Shown here one piece after another: positions 12,369-12,400 of a stretch of 12,400 nucleotides of DNA (positions are counted from its first letter, which is position 1; every line of letters begins with the position of its first letter). Below the pieces are notes generated by a model. It had not been told where the DNA came from and did no database searches. It saw only the letters and a program-made list of their open reading frames with translations. Both the position numbers and the translations under genes were made by a program. The stretch is taken from assembly GCA_964385195.1 (NCBI GenBank), contig CAYLOC010000087.1, positions 1 to 12,400 of the forward strand, read 5' to 3'. Origin of the DNA: CAYLOC01 sp964385195 (GTDB lineage: Bacteria; Actinomycetota; Actinomycetes; Propionibacteriales; Nocardioidaceae).

Positions 12369-12400
12369 GATCTGCCGCGGCCACGGTTCGTTTGCCTCGC

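Noticed and set aside
1..12400. CRISPR arrays, tRNA/rRNA genes, IS elements, phage or defence genes
   Set aside because: No spaced direct repeats, tRNA-like cloverleaf, transposase or defence-related protein was recognised. The coding content is housekeeping and transport.

Overview
This 12.4 kb window is GC-rich chromosomal DNA from an actinobacterium. The support is the guaB/guaB3 tandem, a groES-groEL1 operon whose GroEL ends in a His-containing tail, CIRCE (HrcA) operators, a GluABCD-type amino-acid importer, and several genes whose -10 hexamer sits 6-7 nt before the start codon, as in actinobacterial leaderless transcripts. A Micrococcales-like organism is plausible, but I cannot place it more precisely from sequence alone. 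Nothing mobile is visible: no IS element, CRISPR array, tRNA or rRNA.

Layout. (1) 4-2808, minus strand: kynureninase (kynU) followed after 9 nt by a GabD2-like succinate-semialdehyde dehydrogenase. (2) 2949-6238, plus strand and divergent from kynU: gluA (ATPase), gluB (lipoprotein binding protein), gluC and gluD (permeases). A long hairpin and a 17-bp tandem repeat lie between gluB and gluC. (3) 6312-7166, minus: a nitrilase-superfamily amidohydrolase, convergent with gluD across a 25-bp-stem terminator. (4) 7293-9995, minus: guaB (IMP dehydrogenase), then guaB3 (a CBS-less paralogue without the catalytic Cys). (5) 10091-12120, minus: groES then groEL1, with a promoter embedded between two CIRCE operators. 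(6) 12291-12400: non-coding, with a structured inverted repeat at the window edge.

The genes are mostly housekeeping: GTP synthesis, chaperonin, amino-acid uptake and amino-acid/amide catabolism. I see no clear undescribed multi-gene system. The most interesting signals are non-coding. Two intergenic hairpins about 5.4 kb apart (4636-4691 and 10029-10078) share the same arm sequence, which suggests a dispersed terminator/hairpin family. Translation-start signals also split into two classes: six genes have TANNNT placed 6-7 nt before the start, and four have Shine-Dalgarno sequences.
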